A DNA stretch of 64,000 bases from positions 38,661-102,660 of the forward strand of contig NZ_LMUV01000003.1 in the NCBI RefSeq assembly GCF_009765755.1, in the 5' to 3' direction. This stretch comes from Rhodanobacter sp. L36 (GTDB lineage Bacteria > Pseudomonadota > Gammaproteobacteria > Xanthomonadales > Rhodanobacteraceae). The notes beneath the pieces were generated by a model. It ran no database searches. It had not been told where the DNA came from and saw nothing but the letters and a program-made list of their open reading frames with translations. The position numbers and the translations under genes are program-made. Below are positions 24,262 through 33,066 of the stretch, piece by piece (the stretch's first letter is position 1; the number at the start of each line of letters is the position of its first letter).

Positions 24262-26526
24262 TCACATCAGCCGCATCAGTTCTTTCATCAGCGGCAGCCG
24301 GCGGACGCGCACCGCCGTGGCACGGAACACGGCGTTGGCGAGCGCGGGTGCGGCGGTGGGCATGGCGAGGAAGCTGGCGCCGGCCGGTGCGCTGTCGCTT
24401 GGGACGGCGATGACTTCGATGGCATCGGGCAGCTGCGCCATGCTGGCGAGCGGGTAATCCTTGTAGCCGTGTTGCTGGATCTGGCCATCCTTGAACGTGA
24501 TCGCCAGGTTGAGCGCGGTGGACAACGCGTCGAGCGTCGCGCCTTCGATCTGGTTCTGCAGGCCTTGCGGATTGATCACGCGGCCGACATCGACAGCGCA
24601 GACCACGCGCTGGATGAGCAGTTTTTTCCCCTGCATCGCCACTTCGATCGCGTGCGCAACATACGCACCATTGACGTGCCAGCACGCGATGCCGAGGCCG
24701 TTCACGCTGTGCAGCCAGTTGTTCCAGTTGATGCGATCGGCGACCAGCTTGAGCACGTTGGCAAGCCGGCCGGTGTCGAGCGATCCGCCGGCGCTGAGCG
24801 GCAACTGCCGTGCTTCACCGATCAGGCGCAGCTGCGTGTCGAGCGGATCCTCTTTCATGCTGTGCGCGATTTCGTCGATGAAACTTTCCACCGCGAACGC
24901 ATTGCTGAGGTGTGGCATGCCGCGCATCGTGCCGCGCGGTATCGACGAGTTCATCGCGAACCAGTCACTGCGCAGGTTCGGCACCAGCGTGGCGGGCAAC
25001 TGGTCGACGTGTATTTCGGACGTCCAAAAGCGATTGTCCGGCACGCCGCGATGGACCAGCGCGGACGCGCTCGCCATGCGCTGGTTCCAGCCGGTGATCT
25101 GTCGCTTGCGATCCATCACGGCATTGAGCTGGTGCACGCTGCCGGAGCGGTAGTAGTCGTGCGCGATGTCCTGTTCGCGCGTCCAGATCAGGCGCACCGG
25201 ACGATCGACGGCCTTGGCCAGCATGACGGCTTCGGCGACATAATCGTGATCGAGGCGGCGACCGTAACCGCCGCCGACGCGCGGCACGCGGATGTCGATC
25301 TGCGACGGAGAAAGGCCGGTGAGCCTTTGCACCACGGCATAAGCTTTTTGTGGTGCCTGCGTCGGCACGACCACGGTGGCGTGATCCTTCTCGATGTGCG
25401 CCAGGCAATTCATCGGTTCGCTGGTGATGTGCGCCAGCCACGGCTGCACGTACGTGGCCTGTACGCGACGCGCGGCTTTCTTGCTGGCGTCGTCGACATC
25501 GCCATCGTCGCGCACACGGCTGGTGGGGTCGCCTTTGCCGCCGACGAGCGTCGTGGCGTCCTGCTCGAAAGTCGCGCTGCTCTCGCCGCTGCTCGGGCCG
25601 GCCTTCCATTCGAGCTTGAGTTTTTGTCGCCCCTGCAATGCGGCCCAGGTGTTTTCGGCCAACACGGCGACGGATGGCGCGATCGGCGTGCTGCCGACGG
25701 GCTGGTGCGAATCCGGAGCAAGTTCCAGCACTTTGATCACGCCTTTCACGGCGAGCGCATCGGTGTAGTCGATGTGATCGATCGTGCCGTCCGGCCATGG
25801 ACAGTGCGCGAGCACGGCGATCAGCGCGTTGCCATCGGCCTCGTCGATCGCAAAACGCGTGAGGCCGGTGACGATGCCGCGTGCATCGACGTCGCCGACG
25901 GGATGGCCGATGAATTTGTAGCGGTCGGCAGTTTTCACGGCAGGCGCGCGACTCGGCAAGGCGATTTTGCTGGCATCTTCGGCGAGGCTGGCGTAGCTCG
26001 CGCGGCGTCCGTCCTGCGCAATCACCACGCCATCCTCGCAACGCAGTTGTTCGGCGGAGACACCGAGGCGACGCGTGGCCGCCTGCACCAGCAGCCATCG
26101 CGCGAGTGCGCCGACGGGGCGCAAATCATTCCATGCGGCGGGAATGGAACCACCCATGCCGCCGAGTTGGCGACCATAGGTCCAGTTCGGCTGACCGTTG
26201 TCGTCGGTGACGCCCAAACCCAGTGGCACCACGCGCACGCGCGACCAATCTGCATCGAGCTCGTCGGCGATGATGCGCGGCAACGATGTGGCGACGCCGG
26301 TGCCGGTGTCGGGATCGCGCGCACCGATCAGCACGGTTCCATCGGGATCGATGCGCACGTACGCGCCGAGGTCGTAGAAATTGTTGCCGAGCAGGCCGGC
26401 AGGCATCGGCGCATCGCCGGCTCGCGCCACGCGCATGCCTACCATCAACGCACCGGCACCGCCGGCCAGCACTTGCAGGAATCGGCGACGCGAAAGCCGG
26501 ATCGTGTCGTTTGGAATGTCGCTCAT
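24262..26526 (-). CDS. Molybdopterin-binding large subunit, isoquinoline 1-oxidoreductase/xanthine dehydrogenase family, divergent
   Basis: A 754-residue protein. The start at 26526 gives a Tat signal (LSRRRFLQVLAGGAGAL, twin Arg at ~13-14), so it is exported folded. Family signatures are present: HITSEPMNCLAHIEKDH, PTQAPQKAY, VGGGYGRRLDHDYVAEAV and AFAVESFIDEIAHS. Near the C-terminus the family motif carrying the catalytic Glu (GVGEPG...PAIANAI type) reads PAGASFLAMPTAAPALANAV. By this alignment the Glu is replaced by Phe (about residue 719). Without it the usual hydroxylation would not be expected. It overlaps its small-subunit gene by 4 bp (ATGA). Substrate unknown; a changed or lost activity is inference. 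Confidence 0.88.
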   Translation of the reverse strand: MSDIPNDTIRLSRRRFLQVLAGGAGALMVGMRVARAGDAPMPAGLLGNNFYDLGAYVRIDPDGTVLIGARDPDTGTGVATSLPRIIADELDADWSRVRVVPLGLGVTDDNGQPNWTYGRQLGGMGGSIPAAWNDLRPVGALARWLLVQAATRRLGVSAEQLRCEDGVVIAQDGRRASYASLAEDASKIALPSRAPAVKTADRYKFIGHPVGDVDARGIVTGLTRFAIDEADGNALIAVLAHCPWPDGTIDHIDYTDALAVKGVIKVLELAPDSHQPVGSTPIAPSVAVLAENTWAALQGRQKLKLEWKAGPSSGESSATFEQDATTLVGGKGDPTSRVRDDGDVDDASKKAARRVQATYVQPWLAHITSEPMNCLAHIEKDHATVVVPTQAPQKAYAVVQRLTGLSPSQIDIRVPRVGGGYGRRLDHDYVAEAVMLAKAVDRPVRLIWTREQDIAHDYYRSGSVHQLNAVMDRKRQITGWNQRMASASALVHRGVPDNRFWTSEIHVDQLPATLVPNLRSDWFAMNSSIPRGTMRGMPHLSNAFAVESFIDEIAHSMKEDPLDTQLRLIGEARQLPLSAGGSLDTGRLANVLKLVADRINWNNWLHSVNGLGIACWHVNGAYVAHAIEVAMQGKKLLIQRVVCAVDVGRVINPQGLQNQIEGATLDALSTALNLAITFKDGQIQQHGYKDYPLASMAQLPDAIEVIAVPSDSAPAGASFLAMPTAAPALANAVFRATAVRVRRLPLMKELMRLM

Positions 26527-27059
26527 GGCTGACCCGCCTTGCCGGCGGCCACGCGCTTGATCGCGCGGCGCACGCGCGTCTGGCAACCGCAACGGCAGAG
26601 ATTGGGCAGCGTATCGATGTCGTCATCGGTGGGATTTTTCTTGCGACGAAGCAGGTCGATCGACGCCATCAGCCAGCCCGGCGTGCAGTAGCCGCAACCG
26701 ATCGCGTCCTCGTCGATGAAAGCCTGTTGTACCGGGTGCAGCGTGCCGTCGTCGGCGGCCAGACCTTCGACCGTGGTGATCGCGCGGCCGTTGATTTTCT
26801 CGACCGGGGTGTTGATCGCGGAAGCGGCCTTGCCATCCAGCAGCACGAGATCCGCGCCGGCTTCACCGTGCTCGCCGCTGTACTTGGTGCCGGTGAGTTG
26901 CAGCACGTCACGCAGGTACCACAGCAGCGGCATCTGCGGATCGCCGGTATGCGTGAAGCGCTCGCCGTTGATGTCCAGATCGATGCCTTCGCGCGCTTTC
27001 TCGGGAACGATGGCGTTGTCCGGTGGGGCCGGCACGGTCCGGGCTTGCAAGAGCACCAT
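26523..27059 (-). CDS. (2Fe-2S)-type small subunit lacking the plant-type cluster cysteines
   Basis: This 178-residue partner of the large subunit belongs to the two-cluster iron-sulfur family (IorA/CoxS-like). The C-terminal cluster ligands are kept: GCGYCTPGW (C122, C125) and LCRCGCQ (C155, C157). The N-terminal ferredoxin-like motif, normally GTKxxCGxGxCGACTV plus a later Cys, reads GTKYSGEHGEAGADLVLLDG (57-76) and AINTP. All four ligand positions (62, 67, 70, 82) are Gly, Ala, Asp and Ile. The frame is unbroken and flanking residues are conserved, so this is substitution and not an error. It should bind one cluster at most. It is translated just ahead of the large subunit. Confidence 0.88.
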   Translation of the reverse strand: MVLLQARTVPAPPDNAIVPEKAREGIDLDINGERFTHTGDPQMPLLWYLRDVLQLTGTKYSGEHGEAGADLVLLDGKAASAINTPVEKINGRAITTVEGLAADDGTLHPVQQAFIDEDAIGCGYCTPGWLMASIDLLRRKKNPTDDDIDTLPNLCRCGCQTRVRRAIKRVAAGKAGQP

Positions 27060-27109
27060 TCACGATCTCCTCGAAACGTATCCACATATTGTCGCATCGC
27101 GACCGCGAA

Positions 27110-28435
27110 CTAGGGGCGAAGGCGGCTGAACAACCGTCGCCACACGATATACACGGGCACGCCCGCAGCGATGATCAGGATGTCGGTGGTGGCGCTCCAC
27201 GGCTTGTCGAGGAACGTGGCCACCACGATCCATGTGACCACGCCGATGAAAATCAGCGGCAGCACCGGATAGCCCGGCACGCGATACGACGCCTCGTCGT
27301 TGCGCCGCCAGCGATACCAGAACAGCGTGGACACGCCCACGGCGCAGGCCAGCCAGTCGCCGAAGGTGGCGTAGTCGAGCAGCTGGCCGTAGTTGCCCGG
27401 CAATGCCAGCACGATCGACCAGGCCGTCAACAAAAGCAGCGCCACGTTCGGTGTGCGATGGCGCGGATGCAGCCGCGCGACCACGCGGAAAAACAGCCCG
27501 TCTTCGCCCATCACCTGCAGCACGCGCGCGCCTGCCACCAGCGTGATGTTGCAGAAACCGAGCGTGGAAATCGCAATGCCCAACGCGATCAATTTGCTGC
27601 CGATCGGGCCGAACACGCGGTTCATCACGTCCGCCGCCGGCGCGTGGCTCGCGGCGAGCCCGGCATGTCCGAGCACCGCCAGGTACGCCACGTTGACCAA
27701 CACATAGGCGACGATCACCACGAGCATGCCGATGCCCAGCGCACGCGGCAGCGTGCGTTGCGGATCGCGGACTTCACCGGCCAAATTGTTGAGATAGGTG
27801 AAGCCGGAATACGCGAACAACACCGGCAACGCCGCGCCGATAAAGCCATGCCCTGCGGCGGCAGGGTCGGCAACCAGCACGCCGTGCCCGCCGGCACCGG
27901 CGAGAAACAATCCGCAAACGACCAGCACCGCGACCGCCAGCAATTTGAGCAATGCGAAAAGATTCTGCACCTGCGCGCCGAGGCGCAAGCCGAAGAGGTT
28001 GATGCCCGCGACGAAAACCAGCGCGCCCACGGTCAGCGGCGTATTCCATGTCGGTCCGAGATCGAACACCGCGCCGGCATAGCTTGCGAAAATCGTCGCC
28101 ACCGCCGCACTCGATCCGGAATAGATCACCAGCAACATGGCCCAGCCGAAAAGAAAACCCGCCAGCGGGCCGAACGCCTCGCGCATGTAGACGTAAATGC
28201 CGCCGGCGTGCGGCCGGCGTGCGCCGAGTTCGGCGTAGCAAAGCGCGCCGATCAGCGTGAGCACACCACCGCCAATCCACATCAACAGCAACGTCAGGCC
28301 GGAATCAGTGCGCTGTGCGGCGATGCCGGGATTGAGAAAGATGCCGCCGCCGATGATGCCGCCGACCACGATGAGCGCGGCATCCCGCGGACGCAGGCTG
28401 CGCAGATACGTGCCGGATGGCGCGGGTTCGCTCAT
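27110..28435 (-). CDS. APC-superfamily amino acid permease
   Basis: This 441-residue, about 12-helix transporter starts LRPRDAALIVVGGIIGGGIF, the G-rich first helix of amino acid/polyamine permeases that shapes the substrate site. YAELGARRPHAGGIYVYMRE and AYSGFTYLNNLAGEV follow, also typical. Proton-coupled uptake of an amino acid is likely; the substrate cannot be read. It lies 50 bp upstream of the small-subunit gene on the same strand, so the permease may be transcribed with the molybdo-enzyme-like pair. Confidence 0.93.
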   Translation of the reverse strand: MSEPAPSGTYLRSLRPRDAALIVVGGIIGGGIFLNPGIAAQRTDSGLTLLLMWIGGGVLTLIGALCYAELGARRPHAGGIYVYMREAFGPLAGFLFGWAMLLVIYSGSSAAVATIFASYAGAVFDLGPTWNTPLTVGALVFVAGINLFGLRLGAQVQNLFALLKLLAVAVLVVCGLFLAGAGGHGVLVADPAAAGHGFIGAALPVLFAYSGFTYLNNLAGEVRDPQRTLPRALGIGMLVVIVAYVLVNVAYLAVLGHAGLAASHAPAADVMNRVFGPIGSKLIALGIAISTLGFCNITLVAGARVLQVMGEDGLFFRVVARLHPRHRTPNVALLLLTAWSIVLALPGNYGQLLDYATFGDWLACAVGVSTLFWYRWRRNDEASYRVPGYPVLPLIFIGVVTWIVVATFLDKPWSATTDILIIAAGVPVYIVWRRLFSRLRP

Positions 28436-28629
28436 GATTTCGATCCGTTTTGGCGACGCGACAGCATGGCGGCAGCGACATGGCCCGGCAAGTCACGGCC
28501 CGGCATCATGGCCTGGACATGGCTTTGCGAGATCGCGGTCAGGTCGCGGCATCGCGCTTGCGGCACAATATGCAGGTTGCGCGCTGCGATTTTCGTCGCG
28601 CGCCGTTCGTTCCCCCATCAAAGTTTCCC

Positions 28630-30144
28630 ATGACCCTCATCAAGCAAGACGACCTGATCCAGTCCGTGGCCGACGCGCTGCAGTACATCAGTTACTACCA
28701 CCCGGTCGATTACATCAAGGGACTGGCGGCCGCGTACGAGCGCGAGGAAAGCGCCGCGGCGAAGGACGCGATGGCGCAGATCCTGATCAACTCGCGCATG
28801 GCTGCCGAGGGCCACCGTCCGCTGTGCCAGGACACCGGCATCGTCACGGTCTTCCTCAAGGTCGGCATGAACGTGCAGTGGGACGCGACAATGTCGCTGG
28901 ACGACATGGTCAATGAAGGCGTGCGCCGCGCGTACAACGACCCGGACAACAAACTGCGCGCCAGCATCCTGTCCGACCCGGCCGGCAAGCGCATCAACAC
29001 CAAGGACAACACGCCGGCAGTGATCAACGTGTCGATCGTGGCGGGCGACACGCTCGACGTGATCGTGGCGGCGAAAGGCGGCGGCTCCGAAGCGAAATCG
29101 AAATTCGCGATGCTCAATCCGTCCGACTCGATCGTCGACTGGGTGCTGAAGACCGTGCCTACGATGGGCGCCGGCTGGTGTCCGCCGGGCATGCTCGGCA
29201 TCGGCATCGGCGGTACCGCCGAAAAGGCAATGCTGATGGCGAAAGAATCGTTGATGGACCCCATCGACATTCAGGAGCTGATCGCGCGCGGGCCTTCGAA
29301 TCGCGCGGAAGAACTGCGCATCGAACTGTACGACAAGGTCAACGCGCTCGGCATCGGAGCGCAGGGCCTGGGCGGGCTGACCACCGTGCTCGACATCAAG
29401 ATCAGGGACTATCCGACCCACGCTGCCAATCTGCCGGTGGCGATGATCCCGAACTGCGCCGCCACGCGCCACGCGCATTTCACGCTGGACGGTTCCGGCC
29501 CGGTGATGCTCGATCCGCCCTCGCTGGCCGACTGGCCGAAGCTCACCTACGACAGCTCGAAAGGCCGCCGGGTGAATCTCGATACAGTGACGCGCGACGA
29601 CGTCGCGAGCTGGAAACCCGGTGAAGTGCTGCTGCTCAACGGCAAGCTGCTCACCGGTCGCGACGCCGCGCACAAGCGCATGGTCGACATGTTGAACAAG
29701 GGCGAGCCGCTGCCGGTCGATTTTGCCGGGCGTTTCATCTACTACGTCGGTCCGGTCGACGCAGTGCGCGACGAAGTGGTCGGCCCGGCCGGCCCGACCA
29801 CAGCCACGCGCATGGACAAATTCACCGAACAGGTGCTGGCACAGACCGGTCTGCTCGGCATGGTCGGCAAGGCCGAGCGCGGGCCGGCGGCGATCGAAGC
29901 GATCAAGAAGCATCGCTCGGTGTACCTGATGGCGGTCGGCGGCGCGGCCTATCTGGTATCCAAGGCGATCAAGGCCTCGCGCGTGGTCGGCTTTGCCGAT
30001 CTGGGCATGGAGGCGATCTACGAATTCACCGTCGAGGACATGCCCGTCACCGTCGCTGTCGATTCGGCCGGCACTTCGGTGCACCAAACCGGGCCGAAGG
30101 AATGGCAGGCGAAGATCGGGCGCATTCCGGTGGTTGTGCAGTAA
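28630..30144 (+). CDS. Class I fumarate hydratase
   Basis: The iron-sulfur fumarase interconverts fumarate and malate in the TCA cycle. At 504 residues it has the normal FumA/FumB layout. Likely [4Fe-4S] ligands are Cys66 (RPLCQDTGI), Cys184 (GAGWCPPGM) and Cys276 (IPNCAATRH). The C-terminal Fe-S hydro-lyase beta domain starts near VNLDTVTRDDV and ends with GTSVHQTGPKEWQAKIG. ATG at 28630 is used; upstream frame is non-coding. It stands alone, divergent from the permease. E. coli names (fumA/fumB) are not assigned because orthology cannot be tested here. Confidence 0.96.
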   Translation: MTLIKQDDLIQSVADALQYISYYHPVDYIKGLAAAYEREESAAAKDAMAQILINSRMAAEGHRPLCQDTGIVTVFLKVGMNVQWDATMSLDDMVNEGVRRAYNDPDNKLRASILSDPAGKRINTKDNTPAVINVSIVAGDTLDVIVAAKGGGSEAKSKFAMLNPSDSIVDWVLKTVPTMGAGWCPPGMLGIGIGGTAEKAMLMAKESLMDPIDIQELIARGPSNRAEELRIELYDKVNALGIGAQGLGGLTTVLDIKIRDYPTHAANLPVAMIPNCAATRHAHFTLDGSGPVMLDPPSLADWPKLTYDSSKGRRVNLDTVTRDDVASWKPGEVLLLNGKLLTGRDAAHKRMVDMLNKGEPLPVDFAGRFIYYVGPVDAVRDEVVGPAGPTTATRMDKFTEQVLAQTGLLGMVGKAERGPAAIEAIKKHRSVYLMAVGGAAYLVSKAIKASRVVGFADLGMEAIYEFTVEDMPVTVAVDSAGTSVHQTGPKEWQAKIGRIPVVVQ

Positions 30145-30429
30145 ACCGCCTTTTCTACTCTCTTCTTGAGGAGATGAGCAAGGTGAAGGCAGGGTGCCTG
30201 GAGAGGTCGAGGAAAGCTTTGCTTCGCATGAAGCGCGGCGCAAGACCAGCCCCTCACCCCAGCCCTCTCTCCGCTGGGGAGAGGGTGTTGAACGCGGCTT
30301 CCGTTTCGGCTGCTACACAATTGGAAGTCTAAACGTCCAAATCAAAATGCGCCGCTACCATTGCAATTGACTTGCCGCAGCGCAACACTGGCGTGATACC
30401 CGTCCCGCCATCCTTCAAAGTCCACGCCC
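30145..30429 (+). other. Intergenic region with repeat-like hairpin
   Basis: 285 bp. At 30263-30285 there is a hairpin, CCCTCTCTCC-GCT-GGGGAGAGGG (one mismatch), within the sequence CCCTCACCCCAGCC. Elements of this kind are scattered in many proteobacterial genomes. No T-run follows, so it is not a classical terminator. Nothing else seen except the expected promoter of lysAC. Confidence 0.5.
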
Positions 30430-33042
30430 GTGAATTCGACCGAAACTGCCTTGCCTGCCACCGACGCCCCATGGATCGTGATGAAGTTCGGCGGCACCAG
30501 TGTCGCCACGCTGCCGCGCTGGCAGAACATCGGCGAACTGGTGGCCAGTCGCCAGGCCGAAGGCGCGCGCGTGCTGATCGTGGTCTCGGCGCTCACCGGC
30601 GTCACCGATGCATTGAAGCAACTGTGCAGCGAAAGCAAGGCGATCAATCGCAGCGAGGCGGCGCGCGCCATTGCGCAGCGTCATTACGATCTGCTCGACC
30701 ACATGCAGCTGAGCATGCCTGCCACTCTCGGCGAGCGACTGGAAGATCTGGCGCGACTGGCCAATGAAGGCGCGGCGACGCTGGGCGAACTCGCATGGCA
30801 GGCGCAGGTGCAGGCGCACGGCGAGCTGATGTCCAGCGCGCTGGGCGCAGCATTTCTCAGTCACAGCGGCCTTCCCACGCACTGGCTGGATGCGCGCGAT
30901 TGTCTGTCGGCGGTGGCGTTGCCCAACCAGAACGAACGCACGCGCCTGCTTTCATCGATGGTCGATTCGCGCCCCGATCCGGCGCTGGCGGCACGACTCG
31001 CCGCACAGGGCGATGTGTTCATCACGCAGGGCTTCATCGCGCGCGAATCGCAGGGCCGCACGGTGCTGCTGGGGCGCGGCGGCTCGGATACATCGGCCTC
31101 GTATTTCGGCGCCTTGCTCAAGGCGCAGCGCGTGGAAATCTGGACCGATGTCGCCGGCATGTTTACTGCCAATCCGCGTCAGGTGCCGGGTGCACGCCTG
31201 CTGCAGCGGCTCGACTACGAAGAGGCGCAGGAGATCGCGTCCACCGGCGCCAAGGTGCTGCATCCGCGCTGTTTGTCGCCGCTGCGCGAATCGCGTGTGC
31301 CGCTGCTGATCAAGGACACCAATCGTCCCGAGCTTGACGGCACGGTGATCGGCCCGGAAGTGCGCGCGCATGCGCCGAGCGTCAAGGCGATCAGCGCGCG
31401 CAAGGGCATCACGCTGGTGTCGATGGAATCGGTCGGCATGTGGCAGCAGGTCGGTTTTCTTGCAGACGTGTTCGCGCAGTTCAAGCACCATGGCTTGTCG
31501 GTGGACCTGATCGGTTCGGCCGAAACCAACGTCACCGTGTCGCTTGATCCCACCGAAAACCTGCTCGACTCGGATGCCATCGCGGCGCTCGCCACCGACC
31601 TGGCGAAGGTCTGCCGCGTGAAAGTGATCGCACCATGCGCGGCGATCACCCTGGTGGGCCGCGGCATGCGTTCGCTGCTGCATACGCTCTCCGGCGTGCT
31701 GGCGGAATTCGGCCAGCTGCGCGTGCATCTGATTTCGCAGTCGTCCAACAACCTCAACCTCACCTTCGTGGTGGACGAGGAGGTTGTCGATACGTTGTTG
31801 CCGCATCTGCACGACCTGCTGATTTCCGCAGGCGCGCTGCGTACCGACGACAGCGCACTGTTCGGTCCGAGCTGGCAGGCGTTGTATGGCAACGGCGAAT
31901 CCGTTGCGGCAACCACCGCATGGTGGCGCGATGCGCAACGCGAGGCGTTGCTCGAACTGGCCGCGGAGAAAACGCCGCGCTACGTCTATCACCTGCCGAC
32001 CGTGCGTCGTCAGGCCGGCGCGCTGAAATCGCTCGGCGCGGTCGATCGACTGCACTACGCGGTGAAGGCCAACACGCATCCGGCGATCCTGCGCGCGCTC
32101 GCCGCGGAGGGCTTCGCATTCGAATGCGTGTCGCCTGGCGAATTGCAGGCCGTGAGCGCGATCGTGCCGGCGTCGACGCCGCTGTTGTTCACGCCGAACT
32201 TCGCGCCGCGTGATGATTACGCGCTTGCGCTCGATACGCGTGCCACCGTCACGCTCGATGCGCTGCATCCGCTGGAACACTGGGGCGAATTGTTCCATGG
32301 TCGCGAGGTCGTGTTGCGCATCGATCTCGGTCGAGGCCTCGGTCATCACGAAAAGGTTCGCACCGGCGGCAGCGGCAGCAAGTTCGGCGTGCCACTGGAT
32401 CAACTCACCCAGTTTCTGCAGCTTGCCCAGACCCATGGCGTGACCGTGCGTGGCCTGCACGCGCATCTGGGTTCGGGCGTCCTCGATGCGGCACATTGGG
32501 GTGAGGTGTACGTGCAGCTGGCGAGCCTCGCCGAGCGCATCGACAGCGTGGTGTTCCTCAATATCGGCGGTGGCCTCGGCGTGCCATCGCATCCGGGCGA
32601 AGCATCGCTGGACATGGCCGAACTCGATCGTGTGCTGCGTGAGGTCAAGGCGGCCTATCCGCAGTATCAGCTATGGATGGAACCGGGCCGTTATCTGGTC
32701 GCCGACGCCGGCGTTTTGCTTGCGCGCGTCACGCAGCAGAAGGGCAAGGGCGCGTATCGATACCTTGGTATCGACACCGGCATGAACAGCCTGATCCGAC
32801 CCGCGCTTTACGATGCCTGGCACGAGATCGTGAACCTCACGCGGCTCGATGAATCGGCCACCGCGCTATACCAGGTGGTCGGCCCGATTTGCGAAAGTGG
32901 CGACGTGCTTGGCACCGATCGTCGCCTGCCCGAAGCCGACGAAGGCGACGTCATGCTGATCGCGCAGACCGGCGCTTACGGCAAGGTGATGTCATCCCAT
33001 TACAACCTGCGCGACGAAGCAGACGAGATCGTGATCGAATAG
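30430..33042 (+). CDS. lysAC: Bifunctional aspartokinase / diaminopimelate decarboxylase
   Basis: A fusion of the first and last enzymes of lysine biosynthesis. The N-terminal half (about 1-460) is aspartokinase: VMKFGGTSVATLPRWQNIG, then a GRGGSDTSASYFGALLKAQR loop, followed by two ACT-like regulatory segments. The C-terminal half (about 510-870) is PLP-dependent DAP decarboxylase: YAVKANTHPAILRAL with the PLP lysine, HAHLGSGV, NIGGGLGVPS and EPGRYLVADAG, and the substrate Cys in CESGDVLGTDR. The GTG start at 30430 is the only good one. LysAC fusions are known from Xanthomonadales. The gene is 24 bp from murL and probably in one operon with it. Confidence 0.97.
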   Translation: MNSTETALPATDAPWIVMKFGGTSVATLPRWQNIGELVASRQAEGARVLIVVSALTGVTDALKQLCSESKAINRSEAARAIAQRHYDLLDHMQLSMPATLGERLEDLARLANEGAATLGELAWQAQVQAHGELMSSALGAAFLSHSGLPTHWLDARDCLSAVALPNQNERTRLLSSMVDSRPDPALAARLAAQGDVFITQGFIARESQGRTVLLGRGGSDTSASYFGALLKAQRVEIWTDVAGMFTANPRQVPGARLLQRLDYEEAQEIASTGAKVLHPRCLSPLRESRVPLLIKDTNRPELDGTVIGPEVRAHAPSVKAISARKGITLVSMESVGMWQQVGFLADVFAQFKHHGLSVDLIGSAETNVTVSLDPTENLLDSDAIAALATDLAKVCRVKVIAPCAAITLVGRGMRSLLHTLSGVLAEFGQLRVHLISQSSNNLNLTFVVDEEVVDTLLPHLHDLLISAGALRTDDSALFGPSWQALYGNGESVAATTAWWRDAQREALLELAAEKTPRYVYHLPTVRRQAGALKSLGAVDRLHYAVKANTHPAILRALAAEGFAFECVSPGELQAVSAIVPASTPLLFTPNFAPRDDYALALDTRATVTLDALHPLEHWGELFHGREVVLRIDLGRGLGHHEKVRTGGSGSKFGVPLDQLTQFLQLAQTHGVTVRGLHAHLGSGVLDAAHWGEVYVQLASLAERIDSVVFLNIGGGLGVPSHPGEASLDMAELDRVLREVKAAYPQYQLWMEPGRYLVADAGVLLARVTQQKGKGAYRYLGIDTGMNSLIRPALYDAWHEIVNLTRLDESATALYQVVGPICESGDVLGTDRRLPEADEGDVMLIAQTGAYGKVMSSHYNLRDEADEIVIE

Positions 33043-33066
33043 CGCCTGGCGCTGGAGAAAATTTTG

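Noticed and set aside
24220..26532. 770-codon plus-strand open frame
   Set aside because: It is antisense to the molybdopterin-binding subunit, rich in His/Arg/Ala, with no domain; the minus-strand reading has clear family motifs.
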